DNA of 64,000 nt from an uncultured Clostridium sp. (GCA_900549235.1 URNT01000010.1:1-64000), one strand, 5' to 3'. Shown: positions 49,763 to 59,926, numbered from the stretch's first letter. Notes: a model not told the origin generated them from the letters alone. Numbers and translations are program-made.

Positions 49763-51499
49763 ATGAACCCAAAACTGCTAAAATCCGTACGTGAATACAG
49801 GCGTGAATCCATACTGGCTCCTGTATTCGTTATTCTGGAGGTATTAATGGAGGTTCTGATCCCGCTGCAGATGGCAAAGATCATCGATGAGGGAATACAG
49901 CACCAGAATCTTCCCTATGTATTAAAGATGGGATTTATTCTTGTGGTTCTGGCAATCATCGCCCTGTACTTCGGTATCAAGGCAGGAGGCTTTGCGGCAA
50001 CCGCCGCTGCCGGCTATGCCAAGAATCTGAGACACGACGTATTCTATAAGATCCAGGATTTTTCATTTAAGAATATCGACCATTTTTCAACCCCCAGTCT
50101 TGTAACCAGACTGACAACCGATATTACCAACGTGCAGATGGCTTATATGATGAGCATCCGTCTGCTGGCAAGGGCGCCTATTATGATCGTGCTGTCCCTG
50201 ATCATGATCCTTACCATCAATGTAAAGATCGCAGTGATCATGCTGGCCCTGATCCCCATCCTGGGCGGAGCATTGATGTTTATTGCGAAGAAGGCTCATC
50301 CTCATTTCATCCGCGTATTTGATGAATATGATGTGCTGAACAATGCGGTCCAGGAAAATGTAAACGCGGCCAGAGTGGTAAAGGCCTACGTCCGTGAGGA
50401 ATATGAGATCGAGAAGTTTCACGGCATTTCCGGCATTGTCTACAACCTCTTTACCAAGGCAGAGAAGATCGTAGCCTGGAACGGCCCTGTGATGCAGTTT
50501 ACTTTGTATTCCGTTATCATCCTTATGGTCCTGATCGGCGGCGAAAGCATCATTGGAGGAACCATGGAGGTAGGCGAGCTTACCAGCGTTATCGTCTATG
50601 CCCTTCAGATCCTTATGTCCCTGATGATGGTAACCTTCGTATTCGTTATGATCATGATCGCCGAGGCTTCCACAGACCGTCTCTGTGAGGTGCTGGATGA
50701 AGTTCCTGAGATGGAGGATCCGGCAGATGCAGTTCAGACTGTGGCAGACGGAAGTATTGACTTTGACCATGTAAACTTCCGCTATGGCGGCCCGGACAGC
50801 GGCCTGGCCCTTAAAGACATCGACCTTCATATTAAATCCGGCCAGACGGTGGGTATTATCGGCGGAACCGGAAGCGCCAAGACCTCTCTTGTAAACCTGA
50901 TTCCAAGGCTTTATGACGTAACCGAGGGCAGTGTTAAGGTAGGAGGCGTAGATGTGCGCCGGTACGGTCTGGTGGCCCTCCGTGACCAGGTATCCATGGT
51001 GCTTCAGAAAAATGTTCTCTTTACAGGCAGCATTTATGAGAACATCCGCTGGGGCGATGAGCATGCCAGCGATGAGGAGGTGCAGCGTGTCTGCCGCCTG
51101 GCTCAGGCTGACGGATTTATAAATGAATTCCCCAAGGGCTACGACACCATGATCGTAGAAGGGGGAAATAACGTATCCGGCGGACAGAAGCAGAGACTCT
51201 GTATTGCCAGAGCCCTGTTAAAGAAGCCTAAGGTACTGATTCTGGATGACTCCACCAGCGCGGTAGATACAAAGACAGACGCCATGATCCGCAAAGCCTT
51301 CCGGGAGGAGATACCGAATACCACAAAGATTATCATTGCTCAGAGAATCTCCTCTGTAGAAGACGCGGATGTGATCATCGTAATGGACGACGGACGCATC
51401 GACGGCATTGGAACCTCAGAGGAACTATTAAAGACAAACTCGATTTACAGAGAAGTATACGAATCACAGAAAAAGGGAGGTGAGGAGGATGAGCAGTAA
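49763..51499 (+). CDS. ABC exporter half, degenerate-site subunit
   Basis: A 578-residue type I exporter half with six helices. Walker A GGTGSAKTS, signature VSGGQKQRL, but Walker B is VLILDDSTSAVD, with Asp for the catalytic Glu, and the H-loop reads IIAQRIS, with Gln for His. This is the pattern of the non-catalytic subunit in heterodimeric exporters such as TM287/288 and BmrCD. It pairs with the next gene, whose motifs are canonical. Probable multidrug export. Confidence 0.93.
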   Translation: MNPKLLKSVREYRRESILAPVFVILEVLMEVLIPLQMAKIIDEGIQHQNLPYVLKMGFILVVLAIIALYFGIKAGGFAATAAAGYAKNLRHDVFYKIQDFSFKNIDHFSTPSLVTRLTTDITNVQMAYMMSIRLLARAPIMIVLSLIMILTINVKIAVIMLALIPILGGALMFIAKKAHPHFIRVFDEYDVLNNAVQENVNAARVVKAYVREEYEIEKFHGISGIVYNLFTKAEKIVAWNGPVMQFTLYSVIILMVLIGGESIIGGTMEVGELTSVIVYALQILMSLMMVTFVFVMIMIAEASTDRLCEVLDEVPEMEDPADAVQTVADGSIDFDHVNFRYGGPDSGLALKDIDLHIKSGQTVGIIGGTGSAKTSLVNLIPRLYDVTEGSVKVGGVDVRRYGLVALRDQVSMVLQKNVLFTGSIYENIRWGDEHASDEEVQRVCRLAQADGFINEFPKGYDTMIVEGGNNVSGGQKQRLCIARALLKKPKVLILDDSTSAVDTKTDAMIRKAFREEIPNTTKIIIAQRISSVEDADVIIVMDDGRIDGIGTSEELLKTNSIYREVYESQKKGGEEDEQ

Positions 51500-53384
51500 T
51501 ATGAATGGTAAGAAACCAAAGATGGATAAAGAGACCCTGGCAACTGGAAAGAGGCTCCTTGGCTATGTGATGAAGAACTTCAGGATCCGTTTCATCATTG
51601 TATGTATCTGTATCCTGATCAGCTCCATTGCCTCCATCTCTGTCTCCCTGTCCCTTAAGTTCCTGCTGGACGGCTATATCGTTCCGCTGATCGGCCATCA
51701 GAACCCGGACTTTACCGAGCTTTATAAGGCACTTTCCCTGCTGGCCTGCATCTTCGGCTGCGGAGTTATCGCTTCCTTTGTCTATAACCGTATGATGGTA
51801 AGCATCGGCCAGGGCGTGTTAAAGATCATCCGTGACGAGATGTTCGAGCATATGCAGACCCTGCCCATCCGCTACTTCGACCAGAACACCAACGGCTCCA
51901 TTATGAGCCTTTATACTAATGATACGGACACGCTGCGCCAGATGATCAATCAGTCCATTCCCCAGGTGCTGATGTCCGCCCTGACCATCATTGTTACCTT
52001 TATCGCCATGCTGGTATTAAGCCCCCTGCTGACTCTGCTGGCAGTGCTTATGATCTGCCTTATGTTTTTCGTAAGCCGCAGAATCGCCGGAAACAGCGGC
52101 AAATATTTCGTCCGTCAGCAGATGGATCTGGCCAATATCACCGGCTACGTTGAGGAGCAGATGAGCGGCCAGCGTGTCATCAAGATCTTCAACCATGAGA
52201 AGATCGCTGAGGAGGAGTTTGACAAGCTCAACGAAAAGCTCTTTAACAGTGCGGCCAACGCCAACAAGTTCGCCAGTATCATGGGCCCTGTTGTGGGAAA
52301 TATCGGAAATATGCTCTTCGTTCTTACTGCGGTACTGGGCGGCTTTTTATCCATCGCAGGCATCGGCGGCATCACCCTGGGCGTTATGGCTTCCTACCTT
52401 CAGTTTACAAAGAGCTTTACACAGCCCTTTATGCAGGTGGCTCAGCAGTTCAACTCCATTATCATGGCTCTTGCAGGCGCAAGCCGTATCTTCGGCCTGA
52501 TGGATGAGGCTTCTGAGGTAGATGAGGGCTACGTTACCCTGGTCAATGCAAAACGGGACTCCAAAGGCGAGCTTACAGAGTGCGGGGAGCGTACCGGCCT
52601 CTGGGCCTGGAAGCATCCTCACCAGGACGGAACTGTTACCTATACAGAGCTTAAGGGTGACGTGCGCTTCTTTGATATGTCCTTTGGGTATACCGATGAA
52701 AAAATGGTGCTCCACGACGTGACCCTTTACGCGAAGCCGGGACAGAAGCTGGCCTTCGTAGGCTCCACCGGCGCCGGGAAGACCACTATTACGAACCTGA
52801 TCAACCGCTTCTATGACGTGCAGGATGGAAAGATCCGCTATGACGGCATTAATATCAATAAGATCAAGAAGGCAGACCTGCGCCGCTCTCTTGGCATCGT
52901 GCTTCAGGATACCCACCTGTTTACAGGCACGATCATGGAAAATATCCGTTACGGAAAGCTGGATGCTACCGACGAAGAGGTTTATGCGGCAGCCAGACTG
53001 GCCCACGCCGACCAGTTCATCCATATGCTGCCTCACGGCTACGATACGAAGCTGACCAATGACGGAGAAGAGCTTTCCCAGGGACAGAGACAGCTCCTTG
53101 CCATCGCAAGGGCCGCTGTAGCAGATCCGCCGGTACTGATCCTGGACGAGGCCACCTCCAGCATCGATACCCGTACCGAGAGCATTGTTCAGCAGGGTAT
53201 GGATAACCTGATGAAGGGGCGTACCGTATTTGTTATCGCCCACCGTCTGTCTACCATCCGCAACAGTGACGCCATTATGGTTCTTGACCATGGCCGGATC
53301 ATGGAGCGGGGCAGCCACGAAGAGCTGATCAAGGAAAAAGGAATTTATTACCAGCTTTATACTGGTAAACTTGAATTAGACTAG
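51489..53384 (+). CDS. ABC exporter half, catalytic subunit
   Basis: A 631-residue type I exporter half. Walker A GSTGAGKTT, signature LSQGQRQLL, Walker B VLILDEATSSID and IAHRLS are all canonical. About 45 residues are inserted between the membrane domain and the ATPase (around residues 345-390). GGGAGG eight bases before the ATG at 51489 fixes the start. It overlaps the partner gene by 11 bases. Confidence 0.94.
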   Translation: MSSNMNGKKPKMDKETLATGKRLLGYVMKNFRIRFIIVCICILISSIASISVSLSLKFLLDGYIVPLIGHQNPDFTELYKALSLLACIFGCGVIASFVYNRMMVSIGQGVLKIIRDEMFEHMQTLPIRYFDQNTNGSIMSLYTNDTDTLRQMINQSIPQVLMSALTIIVTFIAMLVLSPLLTLLAVLMICLMFFVSRRIAGNSGKYFVRQQMDLANITGYVEEQMSGQRVIKIFNHEKIAEEEFDKLNEKLFNSAANANKFASIMGPVVGNIGNMLFVLTAVLGGFLSIAGIGGITLGVMASYLQFTKSFTQPFMQVAQQFNSIIMALAGASRIFGLMDEASEVDEGYVTLVNAKRDSKGELTECGERTGLWAWKHPHQDGTVTYTELKGDVRFFDMSFGYTDEKMVLHDVTLYAKPGQKLAFVGSTGAGKTTITNLINRFYDVQDGKIRYDGININKIKKADLRRSLGIVLQDTHLFTGTIMENIRYGKLDATDEEVYAAARLAHADQFIHMLPHGYDTKLTNDGEELSQGQRQLLAIARAAVADPPVLILDEATSSIDTRTESIVQQGMDNLMKGRTVFVIAHRLSTIRNSDAIMVLDHGRIMERGSHEELIKEKGIYYQLYTGKLELD

Positions 53385-53401
53385 CTTATATGAAAGCATT
53401 T

Positions 53402-53455
53402 ACTTCCGGCGAATCTGCAAAAAATGTCGATAAATGCAGAAAGCCGGAAGTTTAT
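53402..53455 (+). terminator. terminator of the MarR-ABC operon
   Basis: ACTTCCGGC (53402-53410) pairs with GCCGGAAGT (53443-53451), with an inner CTGCA/TGCAG stem, then TTATT. Confidence 0.85.
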
Positions 53456-53458
53456 TGC

Positions 53459-53487
53459 TTGACGGATTGCCCTGGGGGTGATAGAAT
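53459..53487 (+). promoter_or_regulatory. promoter of the oligopeptide importer
   Basis: TTGACG (53459-53464), 17 bases, TAGAAT (53482-53487). It gives a leader of about 140 bases. Confidence 0.75.
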
Positions 53488-53497
53488 GGTAAGCATG

Positions 53498-53534
53498 GCG
53501 AAGAATACCTACCGGAACTCTTCGCTATTTTGTT
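53498..53534 (+). terminator. leader attenuator-like hairpin
   Basis: GCGAAGA (53498-53504) pairs with TCTTCGC (53519-53525), followed by TATTTTGTT. It lies just after the predicted transcription start, so it could stop transcription early. Confidence 0.5.
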
Positions 53535-53630
53535 CTATCTGGAGATTCATCTGTCCTTCCCACGCACTACAGGGGGAGCGCGCCGGGATAAGGGCCGGAG
53601 GATTTTATAGAAATGAAAGGAGAACTGATT

Positions 53631-55592
53631 ATGAGAAAGAAAACAGCACGCGCGGCAGCTCTTGCGCTCACTGCAGTTATGGCTCTGACAGCCTGCGGCG
53701 GCGGTCAGACCGCAGACAATGGCGGCAGCACAGGAAACACCACCACGGAATCAGGGAAGGGGGAAGCATCCGCATCCGCAATCAAGGATCTGGTAACCTA
53801 CGAGTCTCCTAACCATGAGCAGGAGAGCTTCTTCATCCTGAATACAGAGAAGGCGAACGACTTAAACGTACTCTGCAACCTGTATTCCCCTCTTGTTGAG
53901 GTTGACAACATGGGCAAGCTCCAGCCAGCAGTAGCTACTGAGTGGGGCACCGAGGACGGCGGTCTTACCTGGACCTTCAAGCTGAGAGACGACGTAAAGT
54001 GGGTAGACATCAACGGCAACGTGAAGGCTGACTGTACCGCTCAGGACTGGATCACAGCTATGGAGTGGGTACTGAACTTCCACAAGAACAGCGGAAACAA
54101 TACCTCTATGCCTCTGGCACTGATTGCGGGCGCCGAGGACTACTACAACTACACCAAGGAACTGCCGGCAGAGGAGGCTATGGCTCTGGATACCTCCAAG
54201 ATGCTTGAGATGGTAGGCATCGAGGCTCCGGATGATTACACCCTGATCTACCACTGTGCGCAGAACGCTCCGTACTTTGATACTGTAGCTACCTCTGCCT
54301 GCCTGTACCCCATTTCCCAGGCTCTCATCGATGAACTGGGCGTAGAGAACATGGTAGGTATGACAAATGAAAATATGTGGTACAACGGACCTTACTTTGA
54401 GACCACCTTCACCATGAACAACGAGAAGGTTCTGACAGCTAACCCAACCTACTGGGATAAGGATGCGGTTCTCTTTGATACTGTAACTGTTCGTATGGTA
54501 GATGCAACTCTGCAGTATCAGCTGTGGCAGAACGGCGAGCTGGACAACATCGCGCTGTCCGAGGCTGATCTTCGTACCATCTATGATGATGAGAACAACG
54601 CAGATCACAACTTCCTGGCAGAGACACGTCCAAAGAAGTTCTCTTATCAGATGCACTTTAACTTTGATAAGAAGTTAGAGGACGGCACACCAGACGAGAA
54701 CTGGAACAAGGCAGTTGCCAATGAGGCTTTCCGTCTGTCCATGTACTATGGTCTGGATCTGAACAAATACTGGGCACGTACCAACTTTATTGCTCCTCTC
54801 CACTGTGAGAACGTAGCTTACACCATGAAGGGCCTTCTGTACTACTCTGACGGCACTGATTATGTTGATAAGGTAATAGAGAAGCTGGGCCTTCCTGAGT
54901 CTGACGGAACCAACTCCAGAAGATACGACGCAGCCAAGGCTGAGGAGTACAAGAAGCAGGCTATGGAAGAGCTGGCTGCAAAGGGCGTTACCTTCCCTGT
55001 AAACATCGATTACTATATCATCGCAGGTGACCAGAACGCACTGGACAAGGCAACTGTATTAAAGCAGGTATTTGCTGAGGGTCTGGGCGAAGACTATGTA
55101 AATCTGAACATCAAGACCTACGTATCCAGCCAGTCCAAGGAAGTTGTACAGCCTGCTCTTGGTTCCTTCTACATCAACGGCTGGGGCGCTGACTACGGTG
55201 ATCCTGCAAACTTCATTGATCAGGAGCGTTATGGCTATGACCAGGCTTACTACTCCATGAACTACTCCAGGATCAACGAGGCAACTGACGAGGACCTGAT
55301 CGCTACCTACAAGGAGTTCTCTGAGCTGGCTGAGAAGGCAGGAGAGATCTATGATGATATGGATGCCCGCTATGATGCTTATGTTGACGCTGAGGTTTAT
55401 CTGCTGCAGCACGCCCTGACTATTCCTATGGAATATGAGATCCAGTGGCAGCTGACCAAGGTTAACGACTATAGCAAGATGAATGCTATGTTCGGTGCAC
55501 AGAACTACACCTATAAGAACTGGGAGACCTCTGTAGATGCCTATACTACAGAGCAGTACGAAGCATTCCAGGCTGCTGTAGAAAGTAAGTAA
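53631..55592 (+). CDS. oppA: oligopeptide-binding lipoprotein
   Basis: A 653-residue family 5 solute-binding protein (lipobox LTACGG). Fold markers: TEWGTEDGGLTWTFKLRDDVKWVD, and NEAFRLSMYYGLDLNKY in the second lobe. It captures peptides for the OppBCDF system downstream. ATG at 53631 has AAAGGAG eight bases upstream; the ATG at 53613 precedes the ribosome site. Highly biased codons. Confidence 0.94.
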   Translation: MRKKTARAAALALTAVMALTACGGGQTADNGGSTGNTTTESGKGEASASAIKDLVTYESPNHEQESFFILNTEKANDLNVLCNLYSPLVEVDNMGKLQPAVATEWGTEDGGLTWTFKLRDDVKWVDINGNVKADCTAQDWITAMEWVLNFHKNSGNNTSMPLALIAGAEDYYNYTKELPAEEAMALDTSKMLEMVGIEAPDDYTLIYHCAQNAPYFDTVATSACLYPISQALIDELGVENMVGMTNENMWYNGPYFETTFTMNNEKVLTANPTYWDKDAVLFDTVTVRMVDATLQYQLWQNGELDNIALSEADLRTIYDDENNADHNFLAETRPKKFSYQMHFNFDKKLEDGTPDENWNKAVANEAFRLSMYYGLDLNKYWARTNFIAPLHCENVAYTMKGLLYYSDGTDYVDKVIEKLGLPESDGTNSRRYDAAKAEEYKKQAMEELAAKGVTFPVNIDYYIIAGDQNALDKATVLKQVFAEGLGEDYVNLNIKTYVSSQSKEVVQPALGSFYINGWGADYGDPANFIDQERYGYDQAYYSMNYSRINEATDEDLIATYKEFSELAEKAGEIYDDMDARYDAYVDAEVYLLQHALTIPMEYEIQWQLTKVNDYSKMNAMFGAQNYTYKNWETSVDAYTTEQYEAFQAAVESK

Positions 55593-55594
55593 AT

Positions 55595-56545
55595 ATGGCT
55601 AAATACACGATCAAACGACTGTTACAATCCCTTGTAACAGTCCTGGTCGTGGCAACGATCGTTTTTCTGCTCATGAGGATGCTTCCCACGGACTACTATT
55701 TTACAGAAGACCAGGTTATGAAGCTGACAGAGGAACAGAAAAACGACCAGTTGCTTGCGGCAGGACTGTTAGATCCCATCGGCCAGCAGCTCGCACGTTT
55801 TTATAGGCAGCTGTTACACTTCGATTTTGGTACATCGAGGCGTATTCAGAACGGCGCGGCTGTTATGAAGGTGATCGGAAGCAAGTTTACAGTATCTATG
55901 CGTCTGGGAAGTATTGCCCTTGCGATTGCTCTGGTTACAGGTGTTCTCTTAGGCATCCTTCAGTCCCGCAACAAGGACCGCCTTCTGGATCATGTGGGAA
56001 CTGCGTACACTGTATTCGTTAATGCAGTTCCGCCTCTGGTATCGTACTCTCTGGTACTGGCTATTGGCTCCAATGTCTTTGGCCTGCCTACCTTGTATTC
56101 TACCAGAAATGTAGGACGCTCCAGCGTTCTCCCCATCATCTGTCTGGCTCTGGCCTCTATCGCCCACTACGCGCTGTGGACCAGACGTTATATGGTAGAT
56201 GAGCTGAATAAAGACTACATCAAGCTGGCCCGCATCAAGGGTATGTCCTCAAAGGACATCATGGTAAAGCACGTTCTTAAGAATGCTTTCGTACCTCTGG
56301 TACAGTATATTCCAGCATCCTTCCTGCTTACCATCAGCGGATCCCTTCTTGCAGAGCGTTTCTTCTCTGTACCGGGTATGGGCCCTCTGCTGACCGATGC
56401 CATCACACGCTATGACCTGAATGTTGTTCAGACCCTGGTGATTATCTATGCCACCCTGGGTGTTCTGGGCGTATTTCTGGGCGATGTGCTGATGATGCTC
56501 TTAGACCCGAGGATCAAGCTTACAGATAAAGGAGGGAGCCGGTAA
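55595..56545 (+). CDS. oppB: oligopeptide permease, OppB type
   Basis: A 316-residue permease with six helices. The docking loop reads YIKLARIKGMSSKDIMVKHVLKNAF. It starts two bases after oppA and shares one base with oppC. Confidence 0.93.
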   Translation: MAKYTIKRLLQSLVTVLVVATIVFLLMRMLPTDYYFTEDQVMKLTEEQKNDQLLAAGLLDPIGQQLARFYRQLLHFDFGTSRRIQNGAAVMKVIGSKFTVSMRLGSIALAIALVTGVLLGILQSRNKDRLLDHVGTAYTVFVNAVPPLVSYSLVLAIGSNVFGLPTLYSTRNVGRSSVLPIICLALASIAHYALWTRRYMVDELNKDYIKLARIKGMSSKDIMVKHVLKNAFVPLVQYIPASFLLTISGSLLAERFFSVPGMGPLLTDAITRYDLNVVQTLVIIYATLGVLGVFLGDVLMMLLDPRIKLTDKGGSR

Positions 56546-57471
56546 TGGATCAGAATCAGGACAGCAGATTCCAGTTCGCGGAATATTCTGCCGAGGCTGC
56601 AGAGCGTATCGGCTACTCCGATTATTCCTACTGGAAATCTGTATTTCAGAATTTTTTAAAGAAGAAATCCGCCGTAGTTATGGCCGGCGTGTTCTTCGCC
56701 CTGGTTATATTTTCCTTTATTGCCCTGAGCATCGGAAAATACGACTACAAGGATGCCCAGATCATGGCAGATGCCTCCCTGGCATTTACAAGCCCCAATG
56801 GTGAGTTCTGGTTCGGAACCGATAACCTGGGACGTGATTACTGGTGTCAGGTATGGTATGCCGCCCAGGTGTCCATCAAGCTGGCTTTGATCGTAGCGCT
56901 GGGTGAGTGCGTCATCGGCGTGACCATCGGCTGTATCTGGGGCTATGTAAGGAGCCTTGACCGTATCCTTACAGAGGTTTACAACGTAATTAACAATATT
57001 CCTATTATTATCTATATGACCCTTGCGGCCCTTTTGTTCGGCCAGAGCTTTAAGAACATGGCGATCGCCATGATCGCGGTGGGCTGGCTGGTGATGGCCC
57101 GCAACGTGCGGAACCTGGTGCTGATGTACCGTGACCGTGAATACAACCTGGCTTCCAGATGTCTGGGAACCCCGGTATGGCGTATTCTGGTCAAGAACAT
57201 TTTCCCGTATCTGATCAGCGTGGTGATCCTGCGTCTGGCTCTGTCCATCCCGCAGACCATTGCTCTGGAGTCAACACTGTCCTATCTGGGACTGGGACTG
57301 GATGTGAGTACACCTTCCCTTGGCATCCTCTTAAGGAATGCCCGTAACTATTTCCTTCAGTATCCGTATCTGCTGCTGTTCCCGGCAGTGATCGTATCCC
57401 TGATCACCATCACCTTCTATCTGGTAGGTAATGCCTTCTCGGATGCTGCGGACCCAAGAAATCATGTATAG
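56545..57471 (+). CDS. oppC: oligopeptide permease, OppC type
   Basis: A 308-residue permease. The N-terminal cytosolic segment and FWFGTDNLGRDYW are typical of OppC. The docking loop reads YNLASRCLGTPVWRILVKNIFP. It pairs with OppB. Confidence 0.93.
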   Translation: MDQNQDSRFQFAEYSAEAAERIGYSDYSYWKSVFQNFLKKKSAVVMAGVFFALVIFSFIALSIGKYDYKDAQIMADASLAFTSPNGEFWFGTDNLGRDYWCQVWYAAQVSIKLALIVALGECVIGVTIGCIWGYVRSLDRILTEVYNVINNIPIIIYMTLAALLFGQSFKNMAIAMIAVGWLVMARNVRNLVLMYRDREYNLASRCLGTPVWRILVKNIFPYLISVVILRLALSIPQTIALESTLSYLGLGLDVSTPSLGILLRNARNYFLQYPYLLLFPAVIVSLITITFYLVGNAFSDAADPRNHV

Positions 57472-57487
57472 AACGGAGGAAACGGAA

Positions 57488-58537
57488 ATGGCAAATACAG
57501 AAAAGACGCCAATTTTGTCTGCCAGGGATGTGGAGATCCGCTTCAGCCTGCGAGGACGTATGCTGAACGCCATCCGCAAGTGTTCCCTGGATTTATATGA
57601 GGGAGAGACCCTTGCCATTGTAGGTGAGTCCGGTTCCGGCAAGTCCGTATTTACAAAGTCCTTTTTAGGGATGCTGGACGCCAACGGAAGCATCACCGGC
57701 GGCTCCATCCTGTTTGAGGGCAATGACCTGGCTAAGTATAAAACAGAGAAGGACTGGATGAGCATCCGCGGAAAGAAGATTTCCATGGTGATGCAGGATC
57801 CCATGACTTCCCTGAATCCATTAAAGAAGATCGGACGTCAGATCGAGGAGAGTATCCAGTTAAACCAGGGGCTTAAGGGAGCTGAGCTTAAGGCTGCTGC
57901 CCTTGAGATGCTGCGTAAGGTAGGCATTCCCGACGCGGAGCGCCGCTATAACCAGTATCCCCATGAGTTTTCCGGCGGTATGAGGCAGCGTGTGGTGATC
58001 GCTATCGCAGTTGCCTGCCATCCACGGATCCTGATCTGTGATGAGCCGACTACGGCGCTGGATGTGACCATCCAGGCCCAGATCCTGAGTCTGATCCGGG
58101 ATCTTCAGAAAGAGCTTAAGATGACCGTTGTCTACATCACCCATGACCTGGGCGTTGTGGCAAATGTAGCAGACCGTGTGGCAGTTATGTACGCGGGACA
58201 GATCGTAGAGTACGGTATGGTAGAGGAGATCTTCTACAATGCGTGGCATCCCTACACCTGGGCCCTTTTATCCTCCCTGCCCCAGCTGGGCGTAAAGGGA
58301 GAGGAGCTTCCTACCATCGAAGGTACACCGCCAAACCTGTTTAACGAAGTAAAGGGAGATGCCTTTGCTCCAAGAAACAAGAGGGCGCTGGCTATCGATT
58401 TTGAGGAGGAGCCTCCGTTCTTTGATGTAACAGAGACCCATAAGGCAAAGACCTGGTATCTTGACCCCAGGGCGCCTAAGATTGAACAGCCGGATTCGAT
58501 CCGCAAGCTGCGTGAGACAATGAAAGATAAGGGGTAA
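57488..58537 (+). CDS. oppD: oligopeptide transporter ATPase, OppD type
   Basis: A 349-residue ABC ATPase. Walker A GESGSGKSV, signature FSGGMRQRVVI, Walker B ILICDEPTTALD, H-loop THDLG. The C-terminal extension lacks the usual Cys residues of the oligopeptide C-terminal domain (the PRC segment reads APRNKRA). ATG at 57488 with GGAGG upstream. Confidence 0.94.
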   Translation: MANTEKTPILSARDVEIRFSLRGRMLNAIRKCSLDLYEGETLAIVGESGSGKSVFTKSFLGMLDANGSITGGSILFEGNDLAKYKTEKDWMSIRGKKISMVMQDPMTSLNPLKKIGRQIEESIQLNQGLKGAELKAAALEMLRKVGIPDAERRYNQYPHEFSGGMRQRVVIAIAVACHPRILICDEPTTALDVTIQAQILSLIRDLQKELKMTVVYITHDLGVVANVADRVAVMYAGQIVEYGMVEEIFYNAWHPYTWALLSSLPQLGVKGEELPTIEGTPPNLFNEVKGDAFAPRNKRALAIDFEEEPPFFDVTETHKAKTWYLDPRAPKIEQPDSIRKLRETMKDKG

Positions 58538-58543
58538 TGTGCG

Positions 58544-59485
58544 ATGGCTGAGAGAGAGAAATTAATAGAGATCAAGGATCTGCAGATTACCTTTGGAAGC
58601 GGCAGAAAGAAATTCGTGGCAGTTGACCATGTGAATTTTGATATTTATAAAGGTGAGACCTTTTCCCTGGTAGGAGAGTCCGGCTCCGGCAAGACCACCA
58701 TCGGAAGGGCCATCACACGCATCAATCCGGTTTCCGGCGGAGAGATCCTTTACCGGGGCCGGAGGATCAGCGGAAAGATCCCGAAAGACCTTGACAGGGA
58801 GGTAGTAAAATCCTGCCAGATGATCTTCCAGGATCCCATGGCTTCTCTGAATGAGCGTGCCAAGGTAGACTATATCATTTCCGAGGGACTGATCAATTTC
58901 CACCTTTACAAGGATGAAAATGACAGAAAGCGCAAGGTAGAGAGCGCTCTTAGGGAGGTAGGCCTTCTTCCGGAGTTCGCCTCCCGTTTCCCCCACGAGT
59001 TCTCAGGCGGTCAGCGCCAGCGTATTGGTATCGCAAGGGCACTGATTATGGAGCCGGAGTTTGTGGTGGCAGATGAGCCCATCTCCGCTCTGGACGTATC
59101 CATCCGTGCCCAGGTTCTCAACCTTTTGAACAATCTGAAAAAGAGCAGAGGGCTGACCTACCTGTTTATCGCCCATGACCTTTCTGTTGTGCGGTTTATT
59201 TCCGACCGTATTGCCGTAATCCACAAGGGACGGATCGTGGAGCTGGCGGAGGCGGAGGAGCTGTTCCTTCACCCGCTGCATCCTTATACCAAGGCCCTGC
59301 TGTCCGCAGTGCCGATCCCGGATCCTGAGCTGGAGAAAAAGAAGGAGCTTTTGGTATATGATCCTTCTATCCACGATTACAGCGTGGACGGTCCTGTATG
59401 GGAGGAGATTCTGCCGGGACACTTTGTATACGGCAACAGGAAGGAGCTTCTTGGCTACCAGAAAGAGATCGAGGCAAAAGGATGA
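58544..59485 (+). CDS. oppF: oligopeptide transporter ATPase, OppF type
   Basis: A 313-residue ABC ATPase. Walker A GESGSGKTT, signature FSGGQRQRIGI, Walker B FVVADEPISALD, H-loop AHDLS. Completes the importer with OppD. The next gene starts inside its stop. Confidence 0.94.
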   Translation: MAEREKLIEIKDLQITFGSGRKKFVAVDHVNFDIYKGETFSLVGESGSGKTTIGRAITRINPVSGGEILYRGRRISGKIPKDLDREVVKSCQMIFQDPMASLNERAKVDYIISEGLINFHLYKDENDRKRKVESALREVGLLPEFASRFPHEFSGGQRQRIGIARALIMEPEFVVADEPISALDVSIRAQVLNLLNNLKKSRGLTYLFIAHDLSVVRFISDRIAVIHKGRIVELAEAEELFLHPLHPYTKALLSAVPIPDPELEKKKELLVYDPSIHDYSVDGPVWEEILPGHFVYGNRKELLGYQKEIEAKG

Positions 59486-59880
59486 AGGACTATATGATCC
59501 GCCCTGTGATCTATAAATGTATAACCAGGAGCGCTCTGGCTGTTACCGCCCTGCTTTTGTGGGATAAAACCATTAATGCAGGGGGGCAGCTGTCTCTTAT
59601 GCGGGACGGCTGCTTTACGGCCGGAGCGCTTTTCCTCTGCTGGGGCTGGTTTTCCTACCTGCGCCTGGACGGGGTGACCCTCCATCATCTGCTTGAGGAG
59701 CGGAAAAAGAGAAAGAAAAAGCGCCCCAGAGGGAGCAGTGATATTGTAGATTTTGCAGACGAGCATATCGTATCCTTTGACGAGCTTTCGGAACAGGAAC
59801 GGGCTGCCTGCAGTCTCTTTGCCAATCTGATCTGCGGTCTTTTGTTTCTGGGGGCGGCAGGGCTTGGGGCTTTGATGTGA
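59482..59880 (+). CDS. small membrane protein, unknown
   Basis: A 132-residue protein starting in the oppF stop (ATGA). Three hydrophobic segments (SALAVTALLLW, CFTAGALFLCWGWFSYL, LICGLLFLGAAGLGAL) flank a basic Arg/Lys stretch and an acidic loop (DIVDFADEHIVSFDEL). I do not recognise it. Its place at the end of the opp operon suggests an accessory role, but nothing proves this. Confidence 0.7.
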   Translation: MKDYMIRPVIYKCITRSALAVTALLLWDKTINAGGQLSLMRDGCFTAGALFLCWGWFSYLRLDGVTLHHLLEERKKRKKKRPRGSSDIVDFADEHIVSFDELSEQERAACSLFANLICGLLFLGAAGLGALM

Positions 59881-59885
59881 ATCGA

Positions 59886-59926
59886 AAGACGCGGTGTTCC
59901 GTTTTGGAAGAAAGCGTCTTTTTTTT
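59886..59926 (+). terminator. terminator of the opp operon
   Basis: AAGACGC (59886-59892) pairs with GCGTCTT (59914-59920), followed by a run of eight T. Confidence 0.9.

Noticed and set aside
50087..53318. Two minus-strand frames over 320 codons inside the ABC exporter genes
   Set aside because: Both lie opposite intact ABC domains with full motifs and have no start signals.
53862..54656. A 264-codon minus-strand frame in oppA
   Set aside because: Shadow of a strongly codon-biased gene; no start signal.
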